From: an uncultured Chloroflexota bacterium
GTDB taxonomy: Bacteria; Chloroflexota; UBA11872; UBA12225
Direction: 5' to 3'
Assembly (NCBI GenBank): GCA_902805635.1
Contig: CADCTC010000172.1
Location: forward strand, 1-47,316
DNA length: 47,316 nt
In this document: positions 10,681 to 18,437 of the stretch, one piece after another
How positions within the stretch are numbered: the first letter of the stretch is position 1
Layout: each line of letters starts with the position of its first letter
Notes under the pieces: generated by a model
Databases searched by the model: none
The model's input: only the letters and a program-made list of their open reading frames with translations
What the model was told of the DNA's origin: nothing
Program-made: the position numbers and the translations under genes

Positions 10681-10821
10681 GGTTCTCTTACTTTTATCCC
10701 AGTTCCGGTATTCCATGTGTGGTGATCTTAGTGATTAGTGCAACTCCCCTCGTAGATACAGAACGGGCGCTCGGGACTTTTTTCACGTCAGGCGGATCAG
10801 GCCGTACGGGACACTTCGCTG

Positions 10822-11124
10822 ATGCAGAAGCTGAAGATCGAGGCGAGCGGGTTCTTCCGGGTGTTGTGGACGTCGGAGCGGTCGCAGGTGGCGACGATGG
10901 AGCTGCGGCCGGGGGCGGAGTCGTCGGGTGGCATGGAGAGCCACGCGGGTGATCAGGTGACGTACTGCCTGGAGGGCAGCGGCACGGTTGAGACGCCAAG
11001 CGGCAGTGTAGTGGTGGGGCCAGGGGAGCTGCTGGCGCTGGAGGCGCGGGAGGAGCACCGGTTTGTGAACACCGGCAGCGTCGAGTGGAAGGTGCTGATC
11101 TTCTACGCGCCGCCGGAGTACTGA
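10822..11124 (+). CDS. Cupin-domain protein
   Basis: A 100-residue single-domain cupin. Motif 1 is GMESHAGDQVTYCLEGSG and motif 2 is GPGELLALEAREEHRFVN, separated by a short beta turn. The usual His-rich metal site is reduced: motif 1 keeps one His (ESH) and a Gln where a second His is common. It may therefore bind metal weakly or act as a small-molecule sensor. There is no clear ribosome site before the ATG. It stands alone between a nucleotidyltransferase and an acetyltransferase in the same direction, with about 200-bp gaps on both sides. Confidence 0.8.
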   Translation: MQKLKIEASGFFRVLWTSERSQVATMELRPGAESSGGMESHAGDQVTYCLEGSGTVETPSGSVVVGPGELLALEAREEHRFVNTGSVEWKVLIFYAPPEY

Positions 11125-11317
11125 GAGGCCGCTGTTGGGGCAGGTGTAGCGGACGAAGTTAGCCTGTTGGTGGTGCTGGGTCGCCAGTTGGCGCGGTACG
11201 TGGCGTGCTTCCCTTTGGTAGGCTGGCGGTCATGCATGGGGCAGATGCTCGCCAGACGCGGTTCCGGCACGATTTGGGGCAGTGTTGCGTACAACCCTCA
11301 GGTGAGGATGCACCCCA

Positions 11318-12172
11318 GTGAGTGATGGGAGCCCCGCGAACGTGCCTGTGCCGGTCTTGACCCAGCAGCTGGCGACGCGGATCGAGGCATGTCTGGCGGA
11401 GGGTGGCGTGGCGCGGCGGCGTCACGTGGCGGCGCTGCCGGGGAACCCGGTGGGCTTCGAGGTGCGGCGCTTCGACCACCTGGAGGCGGTGGCGTGCCGC
11501 CGGCCAGTGGGCCACTACGGCTACTTCAGCGGGCTGCGCGGCGTCGTTTCGGGCGATGAGGAGCGGCTCGATGCGCCGCTGGCGTGGCTACGTGAGGCGG
11601 GGGTCGTCCCGACACTGAGTGTCTCGCCGTTCTTCGCGGACGAAGCGCTGCTGCGGGACCTGGCGCAGCGGCGGCTGCACATGAGTGGGTTCATGACGGT
11701 CTTCTACGGGGTGCCGGTGGTCGATGCGCCGGCGCCCGCCGCAGAAGAGATGATTCAAGCTGGAGCTGGAGTGACGGTTGAGCGGGTGGCCGCGTCGGAT
11801 GAGACGGGGTTCCGGCCGTTCCTGGACATCTGGCTGGCAACGGCGTCGGATGACCGCGCACTGCGGGACCGACTCCTGCGGGCGGAGCTCAAAGACTGGC
11901 AGTGTTATGTCGCGCTAGTAGACGGCGTGCCAGCCGGGGTGGGCGCGATGTACGTCTCCGGGAAGGCGGCATTGGTTGCTGCGGGGAGCACGCTGCCCGA
12001 GTGGCGTGGCCGAGGCTGCCAGACGGCGGTGCTGCGCCGCCGCGTGTCCGATGCTGCCGCGGCCGGTTGTGACCTGGTGGTGAGTCAGGCGCGGCCTGGC
12101 ACACAGAGCCAGCGCAACATGGAGCGCGCCGGACTGCGCACCGCGTACACGTCTGTGTCGTTCTCGGGATAG
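11318..12172 (+). CDS. GNAT-family N-acetyltransferase
   Basis: A 284-residue protein with the GNAT acetyl-CoA motif in its C-terminal half: ALVAAGSTLPEWRGRGCQTAVL, where RGRGCQ is the R-x-x-G-x-G/A loop that grips pyrophosphate. The conserved end AGLRTAYTSVSF gives the last strand. The N-terminal half (about 1-150) resembles the first of two tandem GNAT folds with the acetyl-CoA site lost. The GTG start at 11318 is weakly supported (GAGG about 11 nt upstream). The acceptor substrate is unknown. Confidence 0.82.
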   Translation: MSDGSPANVPVPVLTQQLATRIEACLAEGGVARRRHVAALPGNPVGFEVRRFDHLEAVACRRPVGHYGYFSGLRGVVSGDEERLDAPLAWLREAGVVPTLSVSPFFADEALLRDLAQRRLHMSGFMTVFYGVPVVDAPAPAAEEMIQAGAGVTVERVAASDETGFRPFLDIWLATASDDRALRDRLLRAELKDWQCYVALVDGVPAGVGAMYVSGKAALVAAGSTLPEWRGRGCQTAVLRRRVSDAAAAGCDLVVSQARPGTQSQRNMERAGLRTAYTSVSFSG

Positions 12173-12239
12173 GCCAAGAAATCCGTGGCTGGCGCCACTA
12201 GCTGACGGCTGGTGCTCTGCCCAGATAGCTGGCGGTGGA

Positions 12240-12569
12240 TCAGTCGGCTTTACGCGAGAAGCTGCCGCGCTGCTGCTGCGCCTCACCGTCACTGGCGAGC
12301 TGATCGTTGCCCAGGATCTTGCCGGCGCCGGCCTTGAGGGTGCCTGCCAGCTGGTCCTTCACGCCTTCTGTCTCGCGCTTGGCGGCGCCTGCGGTGTCCT
12401 TGACGGCGCCGGCACCCGGATCGGGAGCGCCAATGGCCTGCTGGTGCTGGCGGAACGCCGCGGCATCGTTGGGATCCTCGCCGCGCTCGGCGCGCAGCTT
12501 GCGCCACTCGTCGTTCTGCTGTCGCGCGTTGGGGTTCTGCTTCTCTACGTCAGAGATGTCACGGGCCAT
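12240..12569 (-). CDS. CsbD-like stress protein
   Basis: A 109-residue hydrophilic protein from ATG 12569, with AGGAG 8 nt upstream. The C-terminal half (KDQLAGTLKAGAGKILGNDQ followed by ASDGEAQQQRG) matches the CsbD pattern of Lys/Gly/Gln-rich helices seen in general-stress proteins. The N-terminal half (EKQNPNARQQNDEWRKLRAE) is a charged helix not found in minimal CsbD proteins. It has no membrane segment or signal peptide. A role in stress survival is inferred from the family only. The neighbouring small basic protein gene (12681-12851) points the same way and may be co-transcribed. Confidence 0.75.
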   Translation of the reverse strand: MARDISDVEKQNPNARQQNDEWRKLRAERGEDPNDAAAFRQHQQAIGAPDPGAGAVKDTAGAAKRETEGVKDQLAGTLKAGAGKILGNDQLASDGEAQQQRGSFSRKAD

Positions 12570-12680
12570 TTGGGGTACTCCTGCTGGTGGGTGCAGCAGG
12601 AGTTGTGCCGTACCGGTCACGCCAGGACACACGGAGTGCTGGCTGGGCGCCGGTGGGTCTGTAGGGATAACGCGGACGGA

Positions 12681-12851
12681 TTAGTCGCGCGGCGCGTCTG
12701 GCTTTGCGCCGGCTGCTTCCGCCCGCGGTGTCCGTGGGTACTGGCGCATGAGGGCGTCAATAGCCGCGTCGGGGTTGTCTGACGTGCGGCGGATTTCGGC
12801 TTTGCGGCGCCGGATGTAGATGCGTGTGCCTCGTGCAAGTTTTTCGGCCAT
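12681..12851 (-). CDS. Small basic protein of unknown function
   Basis: A 56-residue protein from ATG 12851, with GAGGAA 5 nt upstream. It is very rich in Arg/Lys at the start (ARGTRIYIRRRKAEIRR), followed by a short acidic helix (DNPDAAIDALMRQYP) and an Ala/Pro tail. I do not recognise a family. The good ribosome site and its position just upstream of the CsbD-like gene, on the same strand, support a real gene. It could bind nucleic acid. Confidence 0.6.
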   Translation of the reverse strand: MAEKLARGTRIYIRRRKAEIRRTSDNPDAAIDALMRQYPRTPRAEAAGAKPDAPRD

Positions 12852-12980
12852 AGTGTTCCTCGTCTCTCGGAGCGTCGCGGCGCTACGGCGCGGCGACGGT
12901 CTCCTGGCCATATTATGCGTGCAGGGCGCGCACGGGTGGGTGCATGGGCCGGCGATTGCTCCTACAATCACCGCTCCAAG

Positions 12981-13808
12981 ATGACACCGTCTATACCGTC
13001 CACGCTGCCGAACAGCACGCAATCAGTTGGAGACTACGAGTACCGGGGCCTGATAGCCGCCAACTGGGACGTCATGCGGCCCAACGCGGCGCGGTGGCCG
13101 GACGTGGCCTTCTATAAGGAGATCATCCTTAGCAGCGGCGAGCCGGCGCTGGACGTAGGCTGCGCCACGGGGCGGCTGGTGCTGGCATACCGGGCGGAGG
13201 GGCTGGACGTGGACGGTGTGGATGTGTCGCCGGAGATGCTGGAGGTGTGCCGCGCAAAGGCGCGGGAACAGGGCATCTCCGCCAACCTGTACGAGCAGCG
13301 AATGGAGACGCTGGACCTCCCGCGCCGGTACCGCACCATCGTCGTGTCGTCCAGCACGTTCCAGCTGCTCACGGACCCGGCGCAGGCGCGTGAGGGGTTG
13401 CGGCGGTTCTATCAGCATCTGGAGCCAAATGGCACGCTCGTTATGTCGCTGATGCTGCTCTACAACGGGTCTGACCCGGGGCCAATCGTGCGCGAAGAGT
13501 GGAGCCAACCTCGCGAGCACGCGCGCCCCAGCGACGGGGCGGTGGTGCGGCGCCGGTCCCGCTCGACGTACGACCTCGAACAACAGCTGGAGTCCACCGA
13601 GGACCACTATGAAGTGGTGCTTGACGGGCAGGTGGTCGCCTCCGAGTTGCACGCGCAGTCTCCCGCGACGCGCTGGCACACACAGGAGCAGTCGATTGAG
13701 CTGCTGCGCGAGGCGGGCTTCACGGACATCCGCTTGACCAGCGGCTTCACTCAGGCGCCAGCCAAGCCCGACGATGCGCTGTGGTGCGCCATCGCGGTGC
13801 GGCGGTGA
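12981..13808 (+). CDS. Class I SAM-dependent methyltransferase
   Basis: A 275-residue protein from ATG 12981. SAM-binding motif I is ALDVGCATGRLVL near residue 55, the acidic end of beta-2 is VDGVDVSPEML, and motif IV is about TIVVSSSTFQLL. The C-terminal region (HTQEQSIELLREAGFTDIRL) is typical of small-molecule methyltransferases. The substrate is unknown. An in-frame start at 12915 adds 22 residues with no match to the fold. The gene diverges from the small basic protein across 129 bp. Confidence 0.87.
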   Translation: MTPSIPSTLPNSTQSVGDYEYRGLIAANWDVMRPNAARWPDVAFYKEIILSSGEPALDVGCATGRLVLAYRAEGLDVDGVDVSPEMLEVCRAKAREQGISANLYEQRMETLDLPRRYRTIVVSSSTFQLLTDPAQAREGLRRFYQHLEPNGTLVMSLMLLYNGSDPGPIVREEWSQPREHARPSDGAVVRRRSRSTYDLEQQLESTEDHYEVVLDGQVVASELHAQSPATRWHTQEQSIELLREAGFTDIRLTSGFTQAPAKPDDALWCAIAVRR

Positions 13809-13820
13809 GCCATTGGTGCG

Positions 13821-15260
13821 CTATTGGCTGAGTGAGGTGCGGCGGTCGCGCACGGCGGCCAGCCAGATGCCTGCGGCGGTGACGGCGGTAATTACCCAGT
13901 AGACCTGGCGGAAGCTGGGGAGGAAGTCACCGTCATTGGCAAGCAGGCGGGCGGAGAGCAGCGTGCCGCCCACGGAGACGCCGAGCAGCAGGCCGAGTGT
14001 GCGCGCCAGTCCCATGATGCCGTTGGCGACTCCGAGGCGGCCCGGTGGTGTGGCGCTGAGGATGGCGCTGTCGTTTGGCGCGATGAACGTGCCAATTCCC
14101 ACGCCGGCCAGGAGCATCGCCACCGCCGCCGGCCACGGTCCGTGCTCGGGTGAGACAAGCGCCATCAGCAGGCACGCCAGCGCCTGGATGGCCAGTCCGG
14201 CAGGGCCGAGCAAGCGGGTGCCTACGCGGTCCGAGAGCGGGCCGGCCACCAACGAGGAGACGAGCATGCCAATGGGCAGCGGCGTCATGAACGCGCCTAC
14301 GGCCGCTGGTGACAGGCCCAATCCCTGGGTCAGGTAGAAGGGCAGCAGGAAGCCATTTGCCGCGAAGGGGAGGTAGCCGCTCACCTTGGCCAGGTTGCCG
14401 GCGCTGAAGGTCAGGTTGGCGAACATGCCTAGGTCGATCATCGGCTGGCGCACGCGCCGCTCGGTCACGACGAAGAGGACGGCACACACGGCGGCGGCTG
14501 CGAGACCACCGGCTACGGGCGGCGAGGTCCACCCCAGGCGGTACGACTCGGTCAGCGAGTAGAGCAGCGCCGCGATGCCGGCGCCGAACAGACCGGCGCC
14601 GAGGAAGTCGAATGCCTGGCGCGAGCGCTCACGGGGAGGCTCGATCATGAAGCGCGGGATCATGGCAAGCATGGCGAGGCCGACGGGGATGTTGGCGTAG
14701 AAGACGGCGGGCCAGCCATACAGCGCAATGAGGAAACCGCCCACCACGGGGCCTACACCCTGCCCGACGGCGATGCTGGCCTCCCAGACGCCGACGACGA
14801 AGCCGCGCCGTGTGGGGGGATAAACCTCCACCAGGTAGGCGACCGAGTTGGCGGAGACGAGCGCGCCGCCGGCGCCTTGCAGCACGCGCCAGGCGATCAG
14901 CGCGCCGACGCTGCTACTGGTGCCGCCCAGGGCCGAGCCGACCAGGAAGAGCAGCACTCCCAGCGCGTAGAGCCGCTTTCGCCCGCGCATGTCGGCCAGC
15001 CGGCCGAAGATGGTGAGGGTGCTGGCGGTGATGAGTGAATAGCCGAGCGATACCCAGGCGATGGTCGCGGGCGCCACGTCGAAGGTGGCCGCGAGCTGCG
15101 GCAAGGCGACGTTGAGCGAGCTGCCGCTCAGGGAGGACATGACCGCACCGGTGCCCACCAGCACCGTGGCGAGCGCCAGCTGCCGGTCACTCAGACGCGG
15201 AGCAGAGCTGACGCCGCCGGGCGCGGGGACGGTGGTGCTGGGGCCGTTACTTGAAGACAA
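13821..15260 (-). CDS. MFS drug/proton antiporter, DHA2 (EmrB/QacA) type
   Basis: A 479-residue protein with about 14 hydrophobic helices. Motif A is FGRLADMRGRKRLY in the loop after helix 2, and motif C is SIAVGQGVGPVVGG in helix 5, the antiporter motif. It should export toxic compounds using the proton gradient. Its start overlaps the end of the EamA-type gene by 14 nt (15247-15260), so the two are one transcription unit and may be translationally coupled. Confidence 0.92.
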   Translation of the reverse strand: MSSSNGPSTTVPAPGGVSSAPRLSDRQLALATVLVGTGAVMSSLSGSSLNVALPQLAATFDVAPATIAWVSLGYSLITASTLTIFGRLADMRGRKRLYALGVLLFLVGSALGGTSSSVGALIAWRVLQGAGGALVSANSVAYLVEVYPPTRRGFVVGVWEASIAVGQGVGPVVGGFLIALYGWPAVFYANIPVGLAMLAMIPRFMIEPPRERSRQAFDFLGAGLFGAGIAALLYSLTESYRLGWTSPPVAGGLAAAAVCAVLFVVTERRVRQPMIDLGMFANLTFSAGNLAKVSGYLPFAANGFLLPFYLTQGLGLSPAAVGAFMTPLPIGMLVSSLVAGPLSDRVGTRLLGPAGLAIQALACLLMALVSPEHGPWPAAVAMLLAGVGIGTFIAPNDSAILSATPPGRLGVANGIMGLARTLGLLLGVSVGGTLLSARLLANDGDFLPSFRQVYWVITAVTAAGIWLAAVRDRRTSLSQ

Positions 15261-15705
15261 ACATCAGCGCTCCCACAGTGATGAGGCCGGCGCCCAGCGT
15301 CGTCCGGAGCGTCAGCGGTTCCCCCAGAAAGCCCGCGGCGATCAGGACCACGAAAACGACGCTCAGGCGGTCCAGCGCGGCGACGCCGGAGACAGGGCCA
15401 GTCTGGATCGCCAGGAAGTAGCACAGCCAGGACAGCGCACCGGCGATGCCGGAGCCGGCGATGAACAGCAGCGCGCGCTGGTCCAGCGTGCCCAGCAATG
15501 CTCCCTTGCCCGTCGCGAGTGCGGCTGCGACCAGGAACACGGCCATAATGATTGCTCTGACGGCGGTCGCGAGCGTGGAATCGACCTTAGAAACGCCTAC
15601 CTTGCCGAGCACTCCCACCAGGGCGGCAAAGACAGCGGAAAGTAGGGCCAGCCCGATCCAGGCTGCCGAGGAACCGGTGGCGAGAGAGGTCATCGGCATC
15701 ACCAT
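15247..15705 (-). CDS. Single-domain EamA/DMT-family transporter
   Basis: A 152-residue protein with about five hydrophobic helices, equal to half of a normal ten-helix DMT transporter. The helix 4-5 region DRLSVVFVVLIAAGFLGEPL is the family's conserved GEPLT-type end. Such short forms probably work as dimers, like small multidrug resistance proteins. Three ATG codons lie together (15705, 15699, 15693); the ribosome site is weak, so the exact start is open. It overlaps the downstream MFS exporter gene by 14 nt. Confidence 0.85.
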   Translation of the reverse strand: MVMPMTSLATGSSAAWIGLALLSAVFAALVGVLGKVGVSKVDSTLATAVRAIIMAVFLVAAALATGKGALLGTLDQRALLFIAGSGIAGALSWLCYFLAIQTGPVSGVAALDRLSVVFVVLIAAGFLGEPLTLRTTLGAGLITVGALMFVFK

Positions 15706-15760
15706 ACCGGCCCGCTATTGCGTGTATGGCACTGTGCTTGCGTTCCCACGCTAGCGAGAC

Positions 15761-16747
15761 ATGGCTACTACCACCATTACCGCCGGAAAAGACGCCCACA
15801 CTGCTCCCGATCTGGCGCGAGCCGTGGCGCTGGTGTTGGTGCCGCTGGCGCTGCTGCTTGCGTTCGGGCGCTGGGCGGGCGCGATGGTGATGGCCCCCGG
15901 ACCATGGTTGGGGGTGGACCTGGCGGCGTTCGAGGCGATCAACACGCTGCCGTACACGGCTGTCACCGCAGCACTGTTCACGGTGCTGAATAACCCCGGT
16001 TTTGACTACCTGGTGCCCGTTGTTGCGCTGCTGGCGTACTGTGCGCGTAAGCCGGACGCAAAGCGCCGGCTGGGGTGGGCCATGGCGGCGGTGGCCCTGG
16101 CGATGGGGCTGAATGTGGTAGCCACGTGGGAGGTGCAGCGCGCTGGAGAGCGCGAGCGCCCCTTCACCGTGACCGCATCGGCGCGCACTCCGGTCCAGGC
16201 GTGCGGCAGCCTGCTGCTCAGCGGTATGCGTGACGCGACAACCGACGTGCAGTCATGTGACGACCCGGTGCAGGCCGGTGTGCTGCGCGGGCGCGACTGG
16301 CGCACAGTGTGGGAGGGCTACCCCAGCTTCCCTAGCGGTCACATGCGGGAGGTCGCGGCGCTCACGGTGGTGCTGGGCGCGTTCTGGCGCGCCGCCGGGA
16401 CGGTGGCGGTGCTGTACACCATAGTAGTCGGCTTCAGCCGCGTGCTGCTGGGCGCGCACTTTCCGTCAGACGTGCTTGGGGGCGTCATCATGGGAGTGCT
16501 CTCGGGCGGTACAACCCTGGCCGTGCTGGCGGCGGCGCCACGGGTCGGTGCGGCCGCGCTGGAGCGCCCACGCCTGCGCCATGCGTGGCACTGGCTCTCC
16601 AGCTCTCACCGGCCGGAGGCGCGGGCAGCGCGTGTGCTGCTGATCGGCGCAGGCATGGTGGCGGCCGGGCTCGTGATGGCTGCGACGCCGGGCGCCAAGA
16701 ACGTGCTTGACCTTGCGGGGGAGGTCGGGGGCTGGATTGGGGTTTAG
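15761..16747 (+). CDS. PAP2-family membrane phosphatase
   Basis: A 328-residue protein with about six membrane helices and the three phosphatase motifs in order: R-x6-RP as RAGERERPF (about 126), PSGH as YPSFPSGH (about 188), and SR-x5-H-x3-D as FSRVLLGAHFPSD (about 225). It dephosphorylates lipid phosphates such as phosphatidate or undecaprenyl diphosphate at the membrane. A 45-residue insertion between motifs 1 and 2 contains two Cys (QACGSLLL and VQSCDD) and may form an extracytoplasmic disulfide loop. The gene ends just before a palindromic repeat shared with a convergent gene. Confidence 0.9.
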   Translation: MATTTITAGKDAHTAPDLARAVALVLVPLALLLAFGRWAGAMVMAPGPWLGVDLAAFEAINTLPYTAVTAALFTVLNNPGFDYLVPVVALLAYCARKPDAKRRLGWAMAAVALAMGLNVVATWEVQRAGERERPFTVTASARTPVQACGSLLLSGMRDATTDVQSCDDPVQAGVLRGRDWRTVWEGYPSFPSGHMREVAALTVVLGAFWRAAGTVAVLYTIVVGFSRVLLGAHFPSDVLGGVIMGVLSGGTTLAVLAAAPRVGAAALERPRLRHAWHWLSSSHRPEARAARVLLIGAGMVAAGLVMAATPGAKNVLDLAGEVGGWIGV

Positions 16748-16773
16748 GGTGCGGCCCTGGTGCTCGTTTCAAA

Positions 16774-16831
16774 CCGTCCGTTCGCCCTGAGCGTATCGAA
16801 GGGTGTGGTTCGACAGGCGAACCACGAACGG
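16774..16831. repeat. Composite palindromic repeat between convergent genes
   Basis: Outer arms CCGTTCG (16778-16784) and CGAACGG (16825-16831) enclose a perfect 8-bp hairpin GTGGTTCG-acagg-CGAACCAC (16806-16826, its last bases overlapping the outer arm) and a weaker CCCT/AGGG hairpin around gcgtatcga. The sequence resembles a palindromic repeat recalled from many GC-rich environmental genomes (GTTCGCCCTGAGC... type). Lying between a PAP2 gene and a DUF1206 gene that face each other, it may act as a two-way terminator. Confidence 0.8.
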
Positions 16832-16845
16832 GGAGAAACGGGTTC

Positions 16846-17748
16846 TTAGCGGTAGCTGATGCGCACCCAGCGGGCGCACAGTGCCGAGTAGAGGCCGAAG
16901 ACGATCAGGCCGGCGGCCACGGTGCCGAGTAGCAGTGCCCCGAACGGAGACTCGGCCAGCGCGCTGAGCGCGCCATCGAGACCGCGCGAGCGGTCGGCAT
17001 CGTCGTTGAGCGCCGCCTGAATGACGAGTACCCCGACAAGACCCAGCACGATGCCGCGCGCTGCCAGGCCCACACGCCCGACCCACGTGGCGAGCGTCAC
17101 CTCATGGGCGCTCATCGTCTCGCGGCACAGGTCCTTCGTGAAGTCGTTCGAGTAAGCGAGGTAGAGCTCGCCGATGCCCGCGGCCACCACCCAGGCGCCG
17201 ACGATGCCAACCAGCCATGCGCCGAACGGTTGTGACAGCAGCCACGCGGTGGCGGATACCGTGCCCGAGCCGTCGTCCTGGCCGGCCGCTGCGCCGGAGG
17301 CTACCCCGATGAGGAGCCTGACCGCAGCGACGCACAGCACGCCGTAGGTGAGCGCACTGGCCAGGTAGCCGGTGCGCTGTGCCAGTCCCTTGGCGTCTGA
17401 CCCCTTGTGCAGCGGGTCCAGGACGGCACGCACCAGCCCCCACAGCGCATAGCTGGCGAGGCCCGACGCAATCGCTACTAGCAGCGCAGTGCCCTGCGGC
17501 TGGGCTGCCAGTGTCTTCAGCGCGCCCTGCTGGTCGGTCTGGCGGTCACCTGCGCCAAGCGCGACCTGCACCGCGAGGACGCCCATGGTGGCGTACAGCA
17601 GGCCGCGCACTAGGTAGCCAAACCGCGCCAGCCGCTCCACCCACGGACTGCGCGCCGCTGCCCTGCCCGCGTCGCGCACGTCGGCGTGCAGGTCGGTCAC
17701 CTGCTGCTGGAGGCCTGCCGTCGGTTCGAGTGTTTGGGTTGTTGCCAC
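16846..17748 (-). CDS. DUF1206 membrane protein
   Basis: A 300-residue protein built of three repeats, each with two membrane helices. Each repeat begins with an Arg/Gly helix such as RFGYLVRGLLYATMGVLAV, QRTGYLASALTYGVLCVAA or GRVGLAARGIVLGLVGVLV, then a short loop and a second helix containing LL(V/G)xxASGL-type glycine positions. This is the DUF1206 layout; the function is unknown. GTG 17748 is the start, with no obvious ribosome site. Confidence 0.88.
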   Translation of the reverse strand: MATTQTLEPTAGLQQQVTDLHADVRDAGRAAARSPWVERLARFGYLVRGLLYATMGVLAVQVALGAGDRQTDQQGALKTLAAQPQGTALLVAIASGLASYALWGLVRAVLDPLHKGSDAKGLAQRTGYLASALTYGVLCVAAVRLLIGVASGAAAGQDDGSGTVSATAWLLSQPFGAWLVGIVGAWVVAAGIGELYLAYSNDFTKDLCRETMSAHEVTLATWVGRVGLAARGIVLGLVGVLVIQAALNDDADRSRGLDGALSALAESPFGALLLGTVAAGLIVFGLYSALCARWVRISYR

Positions 17749-17805
17749 CCAAGTGTGGAACGCACAATCCAGGCCAGGCCAGCGCGAGCGTGCACTCAGC
17801 GTGTA

Positions 17806-18399
17806 TTAGGGATGGAGCTTCTTGCCTTCGGCCAGCAGAGCGATGAACTGGGCCAGGCGGCGGGCACGCGTCTCCGGTTTCTTGGCGTCTTGGAGGCGGT
17901 ACAGGATGGCGTAGCGGTTAGCGCCGTTCAACGTGGCGAAGAATGCCGCCGCCTGCGGGTGATCGTCCAGCGCACGCTGAAGGTCTTCGGGCACGGCCGC
18001 GCTACTTGGCGGCTCGTAAGCGGCGTCCCAGCGTCCATCGCGCTGCGCCGCCTCCACCTGCGCCTGGCCGGCCGGCTGCATGCGCCCATCCTGCTGAAGC
18101 TGAATCACACGGTCGCGGTTGATGCGTGACCACTTGCTGCGCGGGCCGCGCGGCGTGAAGCGCTGCAGCCAGTAGCGCTCGTCCAGCGGCGCCGCCTGGC
18201 CGTCGATCCAGCCGTAGCAGAGCGCAACGTTTACTGCCTCCGCGTAGGTCGGCGTTGTGACTCCCGCTCCTTTCTTGGCGAACTTCAGCCACAGCCCTTT
18301 GGCCGCCGTTTGGTGGGCGGCCAGCCATGTCTCCCACTCGGCGGGGGAGGCGAACTCCATGATGGGCAGGCCCTGCTTCGTGTCGGTATCGTCGCTCAT
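17806..18399 (-). CDS. YdeI/OmpD-associated family protein
   Basis: A 197-residue soluble protein. Recognisable family segments are EWETWLAAHQTAAKGLWLKFAKK at the start, YAEAVNVALCYGWIDGQ near residue 55, RFTPRGPRSKWSRINRDRV near 80, and the C-terminal RYAILYRLQDAKKPETRARR with ALLAEGKKLHP. The family includes Bacillus YdeI, linked to antimicrobial-peptide resistance, but the biochemical role is not established. It is followed 39 bp downstream of its start region by aspS running the same way. Confidence 0.85.
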   Translation of the reverse strand: MSDDTDTKQGLPIMEFASPAEWETWLAAHQTAAKGLWLKFAKKGAGVTTPTYAEAVNVALCYGWIDGQAAPLDERYWLQRFTPRGPRSKWSRINRDRVIQLQQDGRMQPAGQAQVEAAQRDGRWDAAYEPPSSAAVPEDLQRALDDHPQAAAFFATLNGANRYAILYRLQDAKKPETRARRLAQFIALLAEGKKLHP

Positions 18400-18437
18400 G
18401 GGTGGCTCATAGTTTGGCAGTCGGCGCGGGGTCCCAA

